Shown here: in pieces, positions 36,601-49,795 of the stretch
Position numbering within the stretch: position 1 is the stretch's first letter
How the letters are laid out: each line of letters begins with the position of its first letter
Assembly (NCBI GenBank): GCA_028564675.1
Contig: JAOVVO010000059.1
Coordinates: 124,001 to 188,000, forward strand
Source of the DNA: Onchocerca lupi
Lineage: Eukaryota > Nematoda > Chromadorea > Rhabditida > Onchocercidae
Reading direction: 5' to 3'
DNA length: 64,000 nucleotides
Notes under the pieces: model-generated
Told to the model about the DNA's origin: nothing
The model's database searches: none
The model's input: the letters and a program-made list of their open reading frames with translations, nothing else
Made by a program: the position numbers and the translations under genes

Positions 36601-39600
36601 GTACCTTAATAATTTAAGGTTTAACATGTCCTTGAATTCCTACTTTCGATATTTGCATCAAAACCCTTTGAAAAAAAAAAGAAAAAAAAAAAACGTATTT
36701 ATTGGAATTCCAATGTCTCACCAACAAAGCTTTATTGGTAATTTCATCAAATGCCGGACCAAGTTTCATTCTTCCCAATTCAATATGAAAATTAGTCAAC
36801 TGCACCAACAATATTCTCAAATAAGACGGCAACTGCAATGAATATATTAAATTTAGTGAAGTTCAATTCAACTTTATATGCCCAAAAGTTCTAATAAACT
36901 AAAATCTCACTGAAAATTGATGACCACTATTAGATATCATTTCACTAAAAATATTAACAAACCCCAGTAATTTGGTTTGCAAGAATAATCGCCGCAACAT
37001 AAAGTTGGACCAATTGTGTCTGAACACGTATTTCACGATTGATGTTCACATTACCTAGCGTCGACCTTGGATCTCTGCAAAAAAGTATCTCACTGCTAAA
37101 TGCCGTTATTCTTACAAAAAAACTTGCTGGAAAATAAAACCGAAGTCACTTTTTTATCCATAGTCCCTAATACTGCGATTAAAAACACATTTGAAGTTAC
37201 AAAAATTTTGAATGGATGAAACCAGGACAATATTATAGAGAAAGCAGAATATAAATATAAGGTTTCAGAATAGCTATACTCAACATTAGTATTTTAGCGA
37301 AATTGAAAATATGCTATGGAATGTGCAATTTCGATAATTTAATATTTACCGTAACTTTTAGATGATTCGAACCATGCAATTAAATCAAAAAAGAAGTTAA
37401 ATAAAGTAAATATTGACAATGCTATATTATAATTACTAATCGATAATGTTTATAACTTCACTTACTTGATTTCAACTTTGTGTTTTATATAGCTTCTACG
37501 CAAATCGATTATTTCCTTTTGTATATGATCTTTTGCAAGTTCACAAAATAATTTCAACAATTTCACTGCCACCTGAAAGTAAAGTAAACAATACTATTAT
37601 CTAAAATGATGATAAGTCATACTGGTCAAAATGAAGTTTCCAAAAACTGATACCATGCAACAAAAGGACGAAACAGTTGATTTATGGGAATTCGAATTCG
37701 AATTTGTTTTGTCTCATAATAATACAACTTCATTAACATCAAAAGATTGTTACAATTATTGAAGCCTACTTGATTTTCGATTTCCAAAACACTAAATGGT
37801 ATCGCAGTCAGATCTTCTGTACTTTTTGTATCGTAATATATTGCACAAATTACAGCTTCTTGGATCAGTAGCAATGGTTCAATTAGTCGAAGTCCTAGAA
37901 ATAGACATTCACAATTTTATTTTAGAAGTTGAAGAAATTGTTGAAGCATATCAACCAGAAACTTGTAAATTATAATATTTATAGGTTTTCGTGCATATGC
38001 TTTAACATAAATAAAATTTCAAAACTATTATAAACAATGTCAATTTAATTGAAAAATACTTAGCAAACAAGTCGAAAATTTATCGATGAAACATTTAAAG
38101 CATATTACATAGAAATCTATGATGAACCCGAATTATAAATTGAACAATTCAAATATTTTCCAAAAATTCAAATTAGAATTGAACTGTCTTGACTGAAAAA
38201 AAAAAAAATGAATAGCGAACCATAAAATGAACTTTCCGAAATCTCTGTAAGCAAAGGCATTGTTTGACGTGACAGATCGATTTGATTAGTGATTACTTTA
38301 ATAACTTCTACTAAACCACCTATTTTGTAACTTGGAAAGTTATTATGATCTCGAATAACGTCGACAAGTGCACCCGAAATATCACATCCAGCGATACTTA
38401 CTGACGTTGAAAACCCTGGAGATGATTTCCATTTTAAGTTATAGCACATGCCAAATTTGAATATATTAAGTAAAAAGTGCATATTTTTGAGAGGATCCAT
38501 GTTGGCGAAAAATTTATTGAATTATAAATCCTTACCATCTTCCATTATATCTAAGGCCAGTTCGGGATGAATAGCTGCCAACTCAAAAAGTTTTCGCAGG
38601 AGACTACGACCAGAAATATCGTTATCATCTGAATCAATTTTCACTGCTCTCAGTGTTTGTCTCTTTTCCTCCTTCAAGGCCTCGTAAAGCAACGATGGGA
38701 TCTGAATTTTGAAACTCCTTTAACTACTTAAAAAAAAACTTCTAGTGTAAATATTTAGCATTTTAGCAACTAAAACATCAATTTTTGATTTTCAATTTAA
38801 TTATTAAATTAAACAAATTACATTTCAGTAGCAAAAAACACTTCGGAAAACCTCTGTCTGGACTCTAAAATAGCTCAGAATATTTCAGCGCCGCAATTTT
38901 AATTTTATTTTAAACGACAATTCAAAAATTTCAACAAAATAAACAATAAAATCAAATATGTAATACACTGACCTCCTTCTTGTAAGATGTGAGGCATTTG
39001 TGAAACCAAGAAGTCATAGCATATCTGTAAGTCCATAACGATTTATCAAAGCAAGTGAGCAAACTATCAAATGCATCTGTCTCAATAACCAAGCCATCTT
39101 CTAAAACAAAGAGTAATCTCAAAAAGAAAAGAAAAACTACATAAAACCTTGCAGCTGCAAATTTATCAATGAAAGTGATATCATAACTGACTTTGATCAA
39201 CAAAACTATCATAAAAAACTTAAAGCATGCCTTTAAGCCGTTCACCCAGTAATCGTAAGCAGTCTTCGCAAGAACTGACAAGCGCATAATCGTCTTTATT
39301 TTCATTTATTAAGTTCAGTAAAATCGAAATAAACTGCAGGATTGAGACTCCAGAACTGTTATTGACTACAACTTCGTTTTTAGTCAGTTTTATACCTGGA
39401 AACTCAGTTTGATAAAAAATAAAAAAACTATCGCACAAAAGAGCATTATTTTTAGCTATCGAGATATAACATTGATGCTACTGAAACAGCAAAGCTAATC
39501 AACCACAACTGTTTTGGTTGACTTAGGAAATGCCACATAAATATCAAGTATTTGCTAATTACTACTTTTTCTTGCATGGATTTTGACATACAGAAATAAT

Positions 39601-42600
39601 TAGAAGGTAACGACAGGATTTAAAATAGTGAAAAGGGAAGTGTCAGATGATACTTTCTTACCTTTTTCAGCTTTCCAGATTATTGGAATATGTTTTGCGC
39701 TAACAGATGTTAATAATTTTCTTCCAATTTCCACTGCAATTTCTTGATAAAATGTTTGCTTTAGTGCAGGCAAAACAAGATGATTCAAAATGAGAGATCC
39801 ATCTATAAGGGCAAAATCAAGAATGCCACCAAAAAGTGCTGCAGAAGCTTCTGTACTGTCGTTTCCTTCCTTTTCTGCAACAATTTAAACATGATGATTC
39901 TATTCATCCTTGATTCTTATAACAAAACGAAAGCAGGAATCTGGAAATAATTGAAATCACTTGAAATCACTCAAGGCTTCAGTGTGGTAAACCTTACAAA
40001 GCTTTCTATTCCAAATATATTTTACTATCATGTGTTAGCTTTAGCAGAATATCAAACACTGATACGAATTTGGATAATTGAAATTCAAACTGGCTCAAAA
40101 ATAAGGATGACCTGCTTCGTTTTTTCCATCCTTTAATAATGCATGACGCTCTCGACACAGTGCTGCACAAATATAAACGAAATTTCGGCGTTTTGCATCA
40201 GATTGCATGGATGACCGATCGACAGTCAAAATATGTCTTAAATCAAGAAAAACGTTGCGACATACAACAAAATTGTTTAAGATTTTAATGTGACAGGAAG
40301 TAATTTTTATCCTAAATTACTTCCACACTATAAATTTTAGAATGAAAAAACTTGTCATTTATAAATTGCAAATTACCTCAGTACAAGCATCAAAATTGGT
40401 GTTTTACGCTTAGTACTACTGTCCTCAAATACTGCTTCCAATTCAATGTTGCAGTATTCAGGTAGTTTACGCAAAATCTGCAAAGAACTGATAATTGAAT
40501 AAAAAAAAAAATTATTTAAAAAATCTGAAGCTGGTATTTAAAAATGTACAACGTACTCTGATAAGGTTTGGTACCATCAATATATTCTCCAAACACTGTA
40601 GAAAGAGTGATATTAATGTATCGATAGGTGAAATCATTAGAAGCCACGCAACCTGCAAAAGAACTGTAAAGTAAGCATTTCTTGAACACCATAACTCTTA
40701 ATTAATTTCACAAATAATTAAATTTCAGGTTTCAAATCGGAGTGGATTCTTATCTCAGACAATGATTCAAGAAATATGCGGAATAAATGTTTCATAAGAA
40801 TAAAAATGCATCGAATGAGTAATGTATAAACATATATAATTAACACCAACCTCATCAACTGCTTTCTCCAATTTAACTTGATTCGTATGAAGTTGCGCGT
40901 GATCCTCAAGATAATTGAAGAGATTTTTCATGTCTTCGTCGAAATTCTGAATATAAAAACTTTTATGAGCTCGGATATTTAATATAAAAAAAGAAATGAC
41001 AATCAACACTGCAAGAGCGAAATAAAACCATAGGCTATCTCATTCGAGTTACTACGAATATTGGACATTAAACATACCATGCTTTCACCGATAATTTAAT
41101 GTAGCATGTTTCCCATAAAATATTACATAAGATGTTTGTTCATTCGCATTCGCTGATTCGGTATCAGCGATCCAAAACTCCAAATATTGGTAAATTCTTT
41201 GTAAAAATAAGTTATTTGAATTTCTTTTCTAAATTCAGGACGAAATACCTGATAGAATTTTTTGAAAGTCTTTAGATTGCCATTTACTTCTCGGAATTCT
41301 CCATAAAAATAGGTCATTATTGTACCCCAATCCTTGCAACTACATGCAATGCATTTCAGAACTTTCAAAAATTCACCAGCAACACGACAGTCGACTATCC
41401 CTTGTACCATGGGCAAAACAGTGCATGCTCTGCAAATTGTGATTACATTTCCTCTAAAATATTAAATATAATTAAGATGAAGTCAATTAATCCATCTAAT
41501 CATCTAAGGTAATAATTTTACAATATAGTGCTACTATACATAAGATATAATTAAGTACTTGTTTCTTGAAAACACTGTTATTCGCGATAATCAATCCTCA
41601 ATAAATATTCTAAAAGCAGATAAAAAATACTTTTTAAAAAGAGCAAAATCAACTTTTCCGGTTAAATCGAATTCAACAAGTTTACGCATTTCAAATATGT
41701 CAAAATCGTTGGCTATAATTTGATTAATGAGTTTCTCTACAGCTTCTGTGAATTTTTTGGCACTTTCTTTAGCATCAATTTCCTGCAAAATAAAATTAAT
41801 CTAATTACGAATGATAACTGACACATATAATATTTCCTTGATAAAACAATAAATATAACTAAAACTTGAAATGATTTACTAATATTAACCCCCATATTCA
41901 GAGTCTCTGATGCAGCGAACAAGAAGGTGTTGTATGCAAAAACTGAATTCGTTTCCTTATTGAATGTTCTCTGTAAATTTGTAAATATTGAGTATATATC
42001 CGAAAATTTTCCAAAAATATTCAAATGAAATCAACTAACTGACTGCTTAAGAAAAGCCCCTTTTACCTGTCCATACATTTCCAAAACTGCTTTTGGCAAT
42101 TTCTTTTTCAAACCATCTAATCCTGAAATGTTTTTCGCAATTTGTATTAATTATAAGGAGAGAATGCAACTCAGTCATAAATATTTCCTTCAAATTTTCA
42201 CTCACCTGTTCCAATCAAAAGTTGTAGAGAAGCGTCATAAATCCTATCAAATTCGCCTACTTCATCCAATGAAAATAAATGCGGAATGGATCTAAAATTT
42301 GAAATGGGAATCAAAGAATTTCACACTTAATGAACCAAATGTTTTGGAGAAAATTCTCTTGAGTGATTTGAATAAACTTGAATAATCATTTGGATTTTTT
42401 AAAATAAATTTATTATTTAATATTAAGTAGAGATCTGTTCAAAACAAACACAATATAAAAGACCTGATATCATATATTGTGTGAAAAAGAAAAAGGCAAT
42501 TGGAAAGCACATCTGCGAGTTTTTCTCCGCTACATTTGCCATACAATTCCCATGACTCCTTAGTCTTCAGATTGACATTTACACTGCAAAAATTGTTCAA

Positions 42601-43410
42601 ATTCTTGAAAAACTTCATCTGTAACTTATGCTGGAGCAATATTATTACAAAAGAAAGAGTACTGGTAAAACAAATATGCTTTATGTAATAGGTGAGGATA
42701 TTTTAATACGCTTATCACTTATACTTTGATATGCTGAAACATATCATTATTTAATTCTACCATGATTGCAACAGCACTCACGATGAATCAAGATAATATA
42801 TGATACATTAAGTAAGCAAAAAGAGTCACCTTTTCTCATTAGCATATGTGGTAATTGCACTAGCAGTGTTTGTTATAATTCGCTGAATGATATCATGAAT
42901 CATTCTACGAATTTTTTGCCTTTCGTCGGAGTTAAGTTCGGCATACCAAAGAGTTTCAATTAATTCTTTGAATGTCCGATGAGGCAAACAATATCTTACC
43001 AATTCATTTGCCGAAGCATACAATCCCTTGGCATTTTTTAGAATCGCACAAAAATGTTCCAACTGTAAAAGTGATAGTTACATCATTTATAATAAACAAT
43101 AATAAAAGTAATAGAAGTAACAAAAAAGTGAAAAAAAAAAAGTGTATCTGCAAAAGAGATTTCAGTTTTTACTAGCAAGAAAATCAATAGAAAAATCAAT
43201 ATGGTAAACCGATCGGTAATACTTCATATTATTTGCCGTACAATAGATATAATATAATATTGTTATATATAATAATGTGGAAAAAAAATACTTTAGTACT
43301 ATGTCTTTATTACTGGACCATAATGAAAAAGCAGAAAAAAGTTAGTTTCTGTAAGTAAACATAAAAAGCAAACAAACCTCACTAATCGCTTTGGGTAAAT
43401 TGGTTGCCAT
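33677..43410 (-). CDS. FANCI: Fanconi anaemia group I (FANCI) homologue
   Basis: FANCI pairs with FANCD2 as a DNA clamp in interstrand-crosslink repair. Twenty-five exons (minus): 43410-43378, 43062-42830, 42583-42464, 42291-42206, 42122-42067, 41970-41890, 41782-41631, 41453-41249, 40946-40851, 40652-40557, 40477-40377, 40236-40112, 39874-39662, 39395-39246, 39100-38973, 38701-38536, 38415-38233, 37894-37662, 37572-37466, 37074-36963, 36832-36722, 36457-36295, 34520-34435, 34205-34019, 33765-33677; all phases agree, 1103 residues. The protein is all-helical. Matches to human FANCI from memory: SPIDTLISLFLQCLENILM against its SPISHFLDLLSNIVM, LMLVLR...QSDAKR against LILVLRK...QLDARK, and QLVQLYVAAIILANQ near the C-terminus. 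It ends in a basic tail RRRNKKRK, like FANCI's C-terminal nuclear signal. Human FANCI has about 1328 residues. The exon-18 end (37662) is the least certain. An acceptor TTTTCAG at 43430 could take a spliced leader. FANCD2 is the main alternative. Confidence 0.8.
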
Positions 43411-46400
43411 TGCTAATTAAAAATATATTCTGAAAACCATTCTTAATTTTTTTTCGAAATTACATTTATTTCAAGTTAATTTCATACAAAATCCTTCGGA
43501 AATGTGAAAAAAAAACCATTGAAAAAGGGAATAAAAATAGCCCTTATTTTCCGCTGAAAACGCAGTCTTATCATTAATTATAATAAGGCAATAACAATGA
43601 ACAAAATCCACCTTCTGTCGATCTTAAATTTTACTGCAGACATGTTACATTACTCAACTCATATCTCTCAAAATTTCATCCTCCTCTGTTCCTTTTCAAA
43701 TTAGACCTTTATTTTTCTTATCACCTTTTTTTGGAGACTGATAAGTTCCAAAGATAATTAAACTTTCCAGCCTCAAAAAAAAAACCATCTCAATGATAAG
43801 CTTTCCTGATGACTAATCCAATAACTTAGACATCATAGCATCATTTCTTTCACAGCCAATTTGTTTTCCTATTGTGAAAAGAATGTCTCACTAAGAGAAC
43901 CTCGATAATTATTTTTATTGATCATTAATTAATTATTTCATTCAGTCACTACCTTATTACACTGATAATCGTTTCATTAATTTTGTTGGTCACTCATTGG
44001 TCATCACTTCTATTGGTCACTCATTGGTCATCAGTTGATCGTTAGTTTATCACTTCTTTTGGTCACTTTTATTACTTATGCTGATCACTGATCACAGTTT
44101 CATTACTTCTACCGGTCATTTTGTTGTTTTTGTTGATCATCTGTTACTACTTCTTTATTTCTACCGGTCACTTCATTATTTCTATCAATCATCATGTAGC
44201 CATTTAGAACATTTGTTTACTTCATTTTTTAAATAATAATTTGTTTGATCATTGATCAATGGACGACACAGTCCAGAAAATAACAAATTTTACGTATCTA
44301 TACAATTTTCATTTTAGTGCTGCTACTATTATGGAAAACAAAAATACCAATATATATCTCAGATTTTAACATTCAAAAAACAAAAAAAAAAAAAAAAAAA
44401 AAAAATTCTTAGAAAATAAAATACCTAAAAGATTTAAATGATTTTATTCGATATTGATTCTAATAAAATGGAAAGTTTGCTCATTTCAATTGATTTTAAA
44501 TTAGTATAGCGAAAAATTTCAAATAATAATTTGAATTGAAGAAATTCGAATTATTATTATTTAAAATTTTTCGCTACACTAATTTTAGCATTTTAAATAT
44601 CGTAAAAAATCTTTTGCTAATTATATATAGGGAAAAATTAATTGCTTCTTTTTTTATTCAATTTTTTAAATTTTTTCTCATTTGTTAAATTAATTTGTTT
44701 GATATATGCCCTGCAGCATGCACATTTTTGCATTACATTCAATCGTGCAATAAATTTCGCCATTTAACTGATTAATTCATTTTTATCATTCTGATTAATT
44801 CATTTTTATCAATGCACAATTTCATGCCATTAAATATTATCCCTCCCAAAAAAGATCATTTTTTTTTCTTGAAGCGAAAAATTCGAAATTTAAAAATCTC
44901 TGCTATTATATAATCATCAAGCTTTAAAATATTAACAAGCATAATCTTTTTTTTCTCAAGATTTGATTTTCTGATAAAGATGTTTAATTCCTCAAGTTTG
45001 ACCTTTCAACTATTCCCTATAGCATCCACTTTTCGCTATCATACGCGATTCGAAAAGTAATTAACCATTTGAGACATGCTTAGGATAAAAATTATCAACT
45101 AATATTTCAACTGATCAACTGATCAGTGATTGATTTCAAAGTTTATAATAATGCTAAATTTTAGTTTCTAAAGTCTGATAAAAGTTTTCTTTTGAATTTA
45201 ACACAAAATCGGGCAGATAAAAGTTTATTATCAGATCAATGTTTTCTCGCCATCGTATTTTTATCATATCATTATATCGAATTCTAACACTAACTTTTAG
45301 AACTTTTTGCTCATAATAATAAATAAATAATATGATAATTGTGAAGATAAGATCTTGGGATAATCGATGTTTTAATTTTAACAGGAATTATCTAATGATA
45401 AGAGAAAGATAAAGATGAGAGAATTGTGAGTGATAATATGATTTCCATATTATAATATTTACAATAGATATGAATGTAACGCTAGAATTATTGACATCTT
45501 GATATCATTTCCTGATAAGAGATTATCATTGTTATCTTATCTTGATCAATTCATCAATCCTACAACGATTTTTCTTGAAAAACAAATCATATCGTATCAA
45601 TTTGAGTGGATAAGAATACTGTGGAAGTAAATAGAGATAGTTGATAATTTGTTCATTGATAATTAGTTGATTAATGTTGATAATTAGATGATTTATGATA
45701 ATTTGTGGATTCTCAAAATGATTGAAAAATAGATTTTACGTTACATTTCTTTACAATTCTTAATTAACGGATATTTGCATTTATTTATGTTTCCTAATTT
45801 ATGAATCAAACATTGAATTATTCATCATCGAGAATATCCGAAATGTTCTGCTAAATATTTAGAAAAAATTTTTGACGAAGACATATAATGATTTTAATTT
45901 AGTACTTTCTTTTTCTTTTTTTTTTTTGATTTTAAAACGAATGAATTAATTGAAAATGGAATGAAATCATGTGTAAAATATACTTGATTGATTCATTTAA
46001 CAAAATTGGAATTTTTCTTGCATCATTGAAAATAATCAAAACATAAAAGAAAAAAAAAAAGAAATGTGAAGATCATTTTTTTTTTTCATCGCAACTTGCA
46101 AACTCCAAGATCGGAATTTTGTTTTCGCTATATTTCATTCAATTTTTGTTATGAAAATTATTTTTTAGAATTTTTCAGAAAATAAAAAAAAAAAAGAAGA
46201 AGTGTACATAAATATACTGAAATTCTGTTTCGATTGATGTTATTTTAGTGAATTTTTTTTTTTTTTTTTTTATTGTATGGTTATTAATTAATTTAAAAAT
46301 TTTTTGCATTTTATTTTTTTTAATTTAAATGAATGAATACACTTGAAATTTGTTTTACTTATTCTCTGAATCTGTTTTAATATGACTGTTTCTTGAATAA

Positions 46401-46549
46401 TCTTTTTATTACCGTATAACCTATTACCGTATATATTACCGCATAAGATATGATATTTTAAATGAAGGATCGTGAAATTTGATTGAATTTTAAAGAATTG
46501 TATAATAGATTTATCCTCTATGATTGTTATTTCATGTGTTGAAAATTGA

Positions 46550-46582
<33 letters not shown>

Positions 46583-47358
46583 TGCTCCATTTCATATACT
46601 GTTGTAAGATTTTTCGATATCTCATATTGTAATTAAATAATTTTTATAAAATTTTGTTATCAATCAATAAATGCAGAAATGAGAGAGATTCATCAAAATG
46701 TTTGTGATCGTAATTGTCAAAAACTTTGAAAATTTCATTTTTCTATTTCTTATCGAAAAAAGAAATTTGATATTCGGTCTTGTTCCCACGAACTTAATGA
46801 TTTAAATCCAATTAAATGGAACTTTTTGAAGAAAAATCATCCTTACTTAATCATCCCAAATTACGCTTTTTCTTTCTTTTTTTCTTTTTTTTTGGAATCG
46901 AATAAAATCGAAATTAATTCTTATTCAACACAATAATCGAAGGAATATTTGTGGAAATAAAATTTGTGCTGTGATATGATAATTGTTTTGTTTTCTTCTC
47001 GATTTGATCAACAAAATTTTATTCTACGTGTTATTCGTAAATATTGAATTTTTTTTTAAAGTTAAAAAGATTTTAAATGAAATCTATGATGAATCAGGCT
47101 GTATAGTCAAGCTGGATATACTACAGTTACTAACGAGAATAGCGATTACAATTGTGAATGCTTTCAAAATATTTATTTTTTATAAAATACTAGAAAAAAA
47201 ACATACAATAAATAAATAAATTGTGAGTTGTAACAGAATACAGTGATTGAATCAAAAATACATCAAATGAAATATTCGAAGAAAAAGAATTTTCACAGAA
47301 ATGCTGAGCATTTTTGAAGAAATTCAAAAATTGGCGATTTTTGCATTGTATTTACCGT
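43411..47358. other. 3.9 kb between the FANCI start and the acidic secreted-protein gene
   Basis: No supported gene. Contents: repeated TTGGTCACTCATTGGTCATC motifs around 43980-44190, a long inverted repeat at 44497-44587, homopolymer runs and scattered short frames. The 78-codon plus-strand frame at 46983-47219 has a slightly less biased middle (VKKILNEIYDESGCIVKLD) but no family match and no splice context. Confidence 0.5.
44497..44587. repeat. Inverted repeat with ~42 bp arms (hairpin)
   Basis: The left arm (44497-44537, starting TAAATTAGTATAGCGAAAAA) is the reverse complement of the right arm (44543-44587, ending TTTTTCGCTACACTAATTTTA) apart from a few substitutions and a short insertion. 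The loop is about 5 bases. It could form a long hairpin or be a small foldback element. Confidence 0.85.
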
Positions 47359-49795
47359 TTAATTTTCCGTATTAACTTCACCCTGAAATTCAAATTTCAA
47401 TGGATTTTCAAGAAAAATATGAGGAGAAACACTTTATTTTTAAAAAAAAAAAATTCTAAATTCAGAGAAAATAAATAATTTGTACTTTGATAGAAGGCAA
47501 TTAATTGCAATTTAATTTCATAACTTTCTCAATCTTCATACTGATTAAAATTTCACGACAAGAAGTCGTAGAATAATTATCCAAATATTTTCCATATATT
47601 AAAAAATACTGCAAAAGATTTCCAAGCGAAAATAACAAATCATACAGTATGAAAATAATTAAAAATTATATAAAAGTGAAAATATGCAAACGTGCTTCAT
47701 GGTTTTGGTAGCATTTTAAGAATTAAATGCATCAAAATTTAAAAAATTTGAAAATATCCAGAAATGTTTCTACTTTTAAAGTTCTTAAAATTACGAAAAT
47801 TCTTATTTTTGAAAATTCTACTTTACTTTTAAAAAATCTATTCTTTTGCTTCACTCTGAAGTTTGATTAAATTAAAATTTGGATTTTCAATTAATTACAT
47901 TGTCTGCAAATAATGCATCTACAAATAAATTTCACTTTCTGAAGTTTTAATTTATTGCTAGAAATATCTTCACTTTCCAATTCTGCTTTTGCTTGAGTTT
48001 TGGAATTTAATTGTATAAATAAAAATCATTTTAAATTCAAATTCTATAAACATGAAATGCTAAAATTATGTGATTTTTTAAATTTAAATTGATCATTAGA
48101 AACTTTACTGAAATCATTGAATCTCTTTCCCACCCTTTTATTGTCGTTAAGAAAATAGATTCTTCCCAATGGTCAAAATTGGTCATCAGATAAACTTACT
48201 TGATTTTACTACAGGTGTTTCCGTTTTCTCTTCTTTTTCTAATTTCGCTGTTTTTGGCTCTTCTGTTATTACCGATTCCTTCGTTGTTTCTACGGATTCT
48301 TCGCTCTTGGATGTTACAGTAGCTTGTCCTTCCTCTTTGACAACTTCACCAGATTTACTTTCTTCTTTTGATGCCTCTGTCGATTTTTCACCTTCTTTTG
48401 GCGTTTCTGCTGATGCTTCAACAAGTTTTTCAACTTCTTTCGGCGGTTCTTCCGTAGATTTTTCACTTTCCTTTGATGCTTCGGTAGAATTTTCACCTTC
48501 TTTTGTCGCTACGATAGTTTCATTTAATAATGGAGCAATTTTTTCGTCCTCTTTCGTTGATTCTGTAGATTTTTCAGTTTCATTTTTGTTGTCCTCTTTC
48601 ACTTCACTTTCTTCTGTTGTCAATACTTTTTCACTTGCTTCGGTTGTTTCGGTTGCTGTCGTCGCCGATTTTTCATCTTTTACTTCTCCTCCTTCTGTTG
48701 AATGTTCCGATTTAGATTCTTCAGTTCCTTTTACTTCATTTGATGTTTTCATTGTTGCTTCAGAATGTTCTTTATCATCTTTCGCTTTCTCTTGCTTTGA
48801 ATCCTTCTCTTCTGTCTGATGATAGAAATTTAAATTGAGGAAGCAATTCATGAATTTAGAATGAAACAAAAAAAAAAAAAAAAAAAAAAAAGAAAAAATT
48901 TGATATTTAATCTCAGTATTTTCATCCAAACTATTAATATTTCAAGGAAAATAAATTTTTACAAAGAAAAAGCTAATTATAGAAAATAAAGAATCGAAAG
49001 ATTTCGTTTGATATTTTTTATTTAAAAACATTAAGAATTATCTGGAATCAAGCCTTAATTTGCATTTTTTTTCTTTAATCTAAAAAATATTTGGAATTTG
49101 CCAAAAATTTTTCATATTGAATTCATTCCCAAAACTTTTAACCTAAATTTCATCAGTCATTTATAAATGAGATCATGCGATTCTTAAACAAGTAGGATTT
49201 GTCATTTCTTGAGTTTAATCATATAAATGCGAAACTGATAAACTATTATAACAAAAATTTGAGATTGAACAAACTAATAAATTTTCAAATCTTGCGATCT
49301 TTTCTTTAAGATAGGAAATTCGTTTCCTAATGTAATTAAAATTAATCGTGGAAGTAGATAAATTACCTTAGTGATGGGAACTTCTTCCGTTGTTTCAGTC
49401 ACTTCTCCTGAAATATTTTCTTATAAATTACTTAAGCTAATTTAATTCATAGCATTGAAATCTTGATAAAATCATAGTTTTGTGAAATTTTGCGATAAAA
49501 GATGCTTTTTATTGAAAGATATACCAAACTTGGAAATCTCAAAATCCATTAACAATATGCAAATAGAAAATAATAATGTTGCAAATTTGAAATAAGTATT
49601 CTGTAATTTTTAAAATATTAAAATTTTTTCTTTGAAGCAATAATTAAAATGAAATCATATATATATAAACAAATATCAGTTTCATATTCTAATTAAAAAT
49701 TATCATAAATGAATTTTGAACAAACCTGGTAATGGATTCGCTAGTGCAAGAGCTGATAAAAGGCAGAAGAAAACAGCAGCAATTAGCAATTTCAT
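47359..49795 (-). CDS. Secreted Glu/Lys/Ser/Thr-rich low-complexity protein
   Basis: Not a recognised family. Exons (minus): 49795-49726, 49407-49367, 48815-48200, then 47991-47936 and 47382-47359 (these last two less certain); 268 residues with matching phases. Exon 1 gives a classic signal peptide, MKLLIAAVFFCLLSALALA, followed by NPLP. Exon 3 (205 residues) is almost wholly E, K, S, T, with A, V and D. Loose repeats such as TKEGENSTEASKESEKSTEE and PKEGEKSTEASKEESKSGE recur. It is disordered by composition. Three N-glycosylation sequons occur (NETE, NETI, NSTE). After exon 3 a GTAAGT donor is used; without it the frame stops eight residues later. The antisense strand has a 216-codon open frame, a by-product of biased codons. 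It is likely an excreted, surface or extracellular-matrix protein (inference). Confidence 0.75.

Noticed and set aside
46983..47219. 78-codon plus-strand frame
   Set aside because: Hydrophobic start from T-rich DNA, no splice context, no family; the middle part is only slightly suggestive.
48169..48819. 216-codon plus-strand frame rich in Ser, Phe and Val
   Set aside because: It is antisense to the E/K/S/T-rich exon; the open frame follows from that exon's biased codons. The sense strand has a signal peptide and splice signals.
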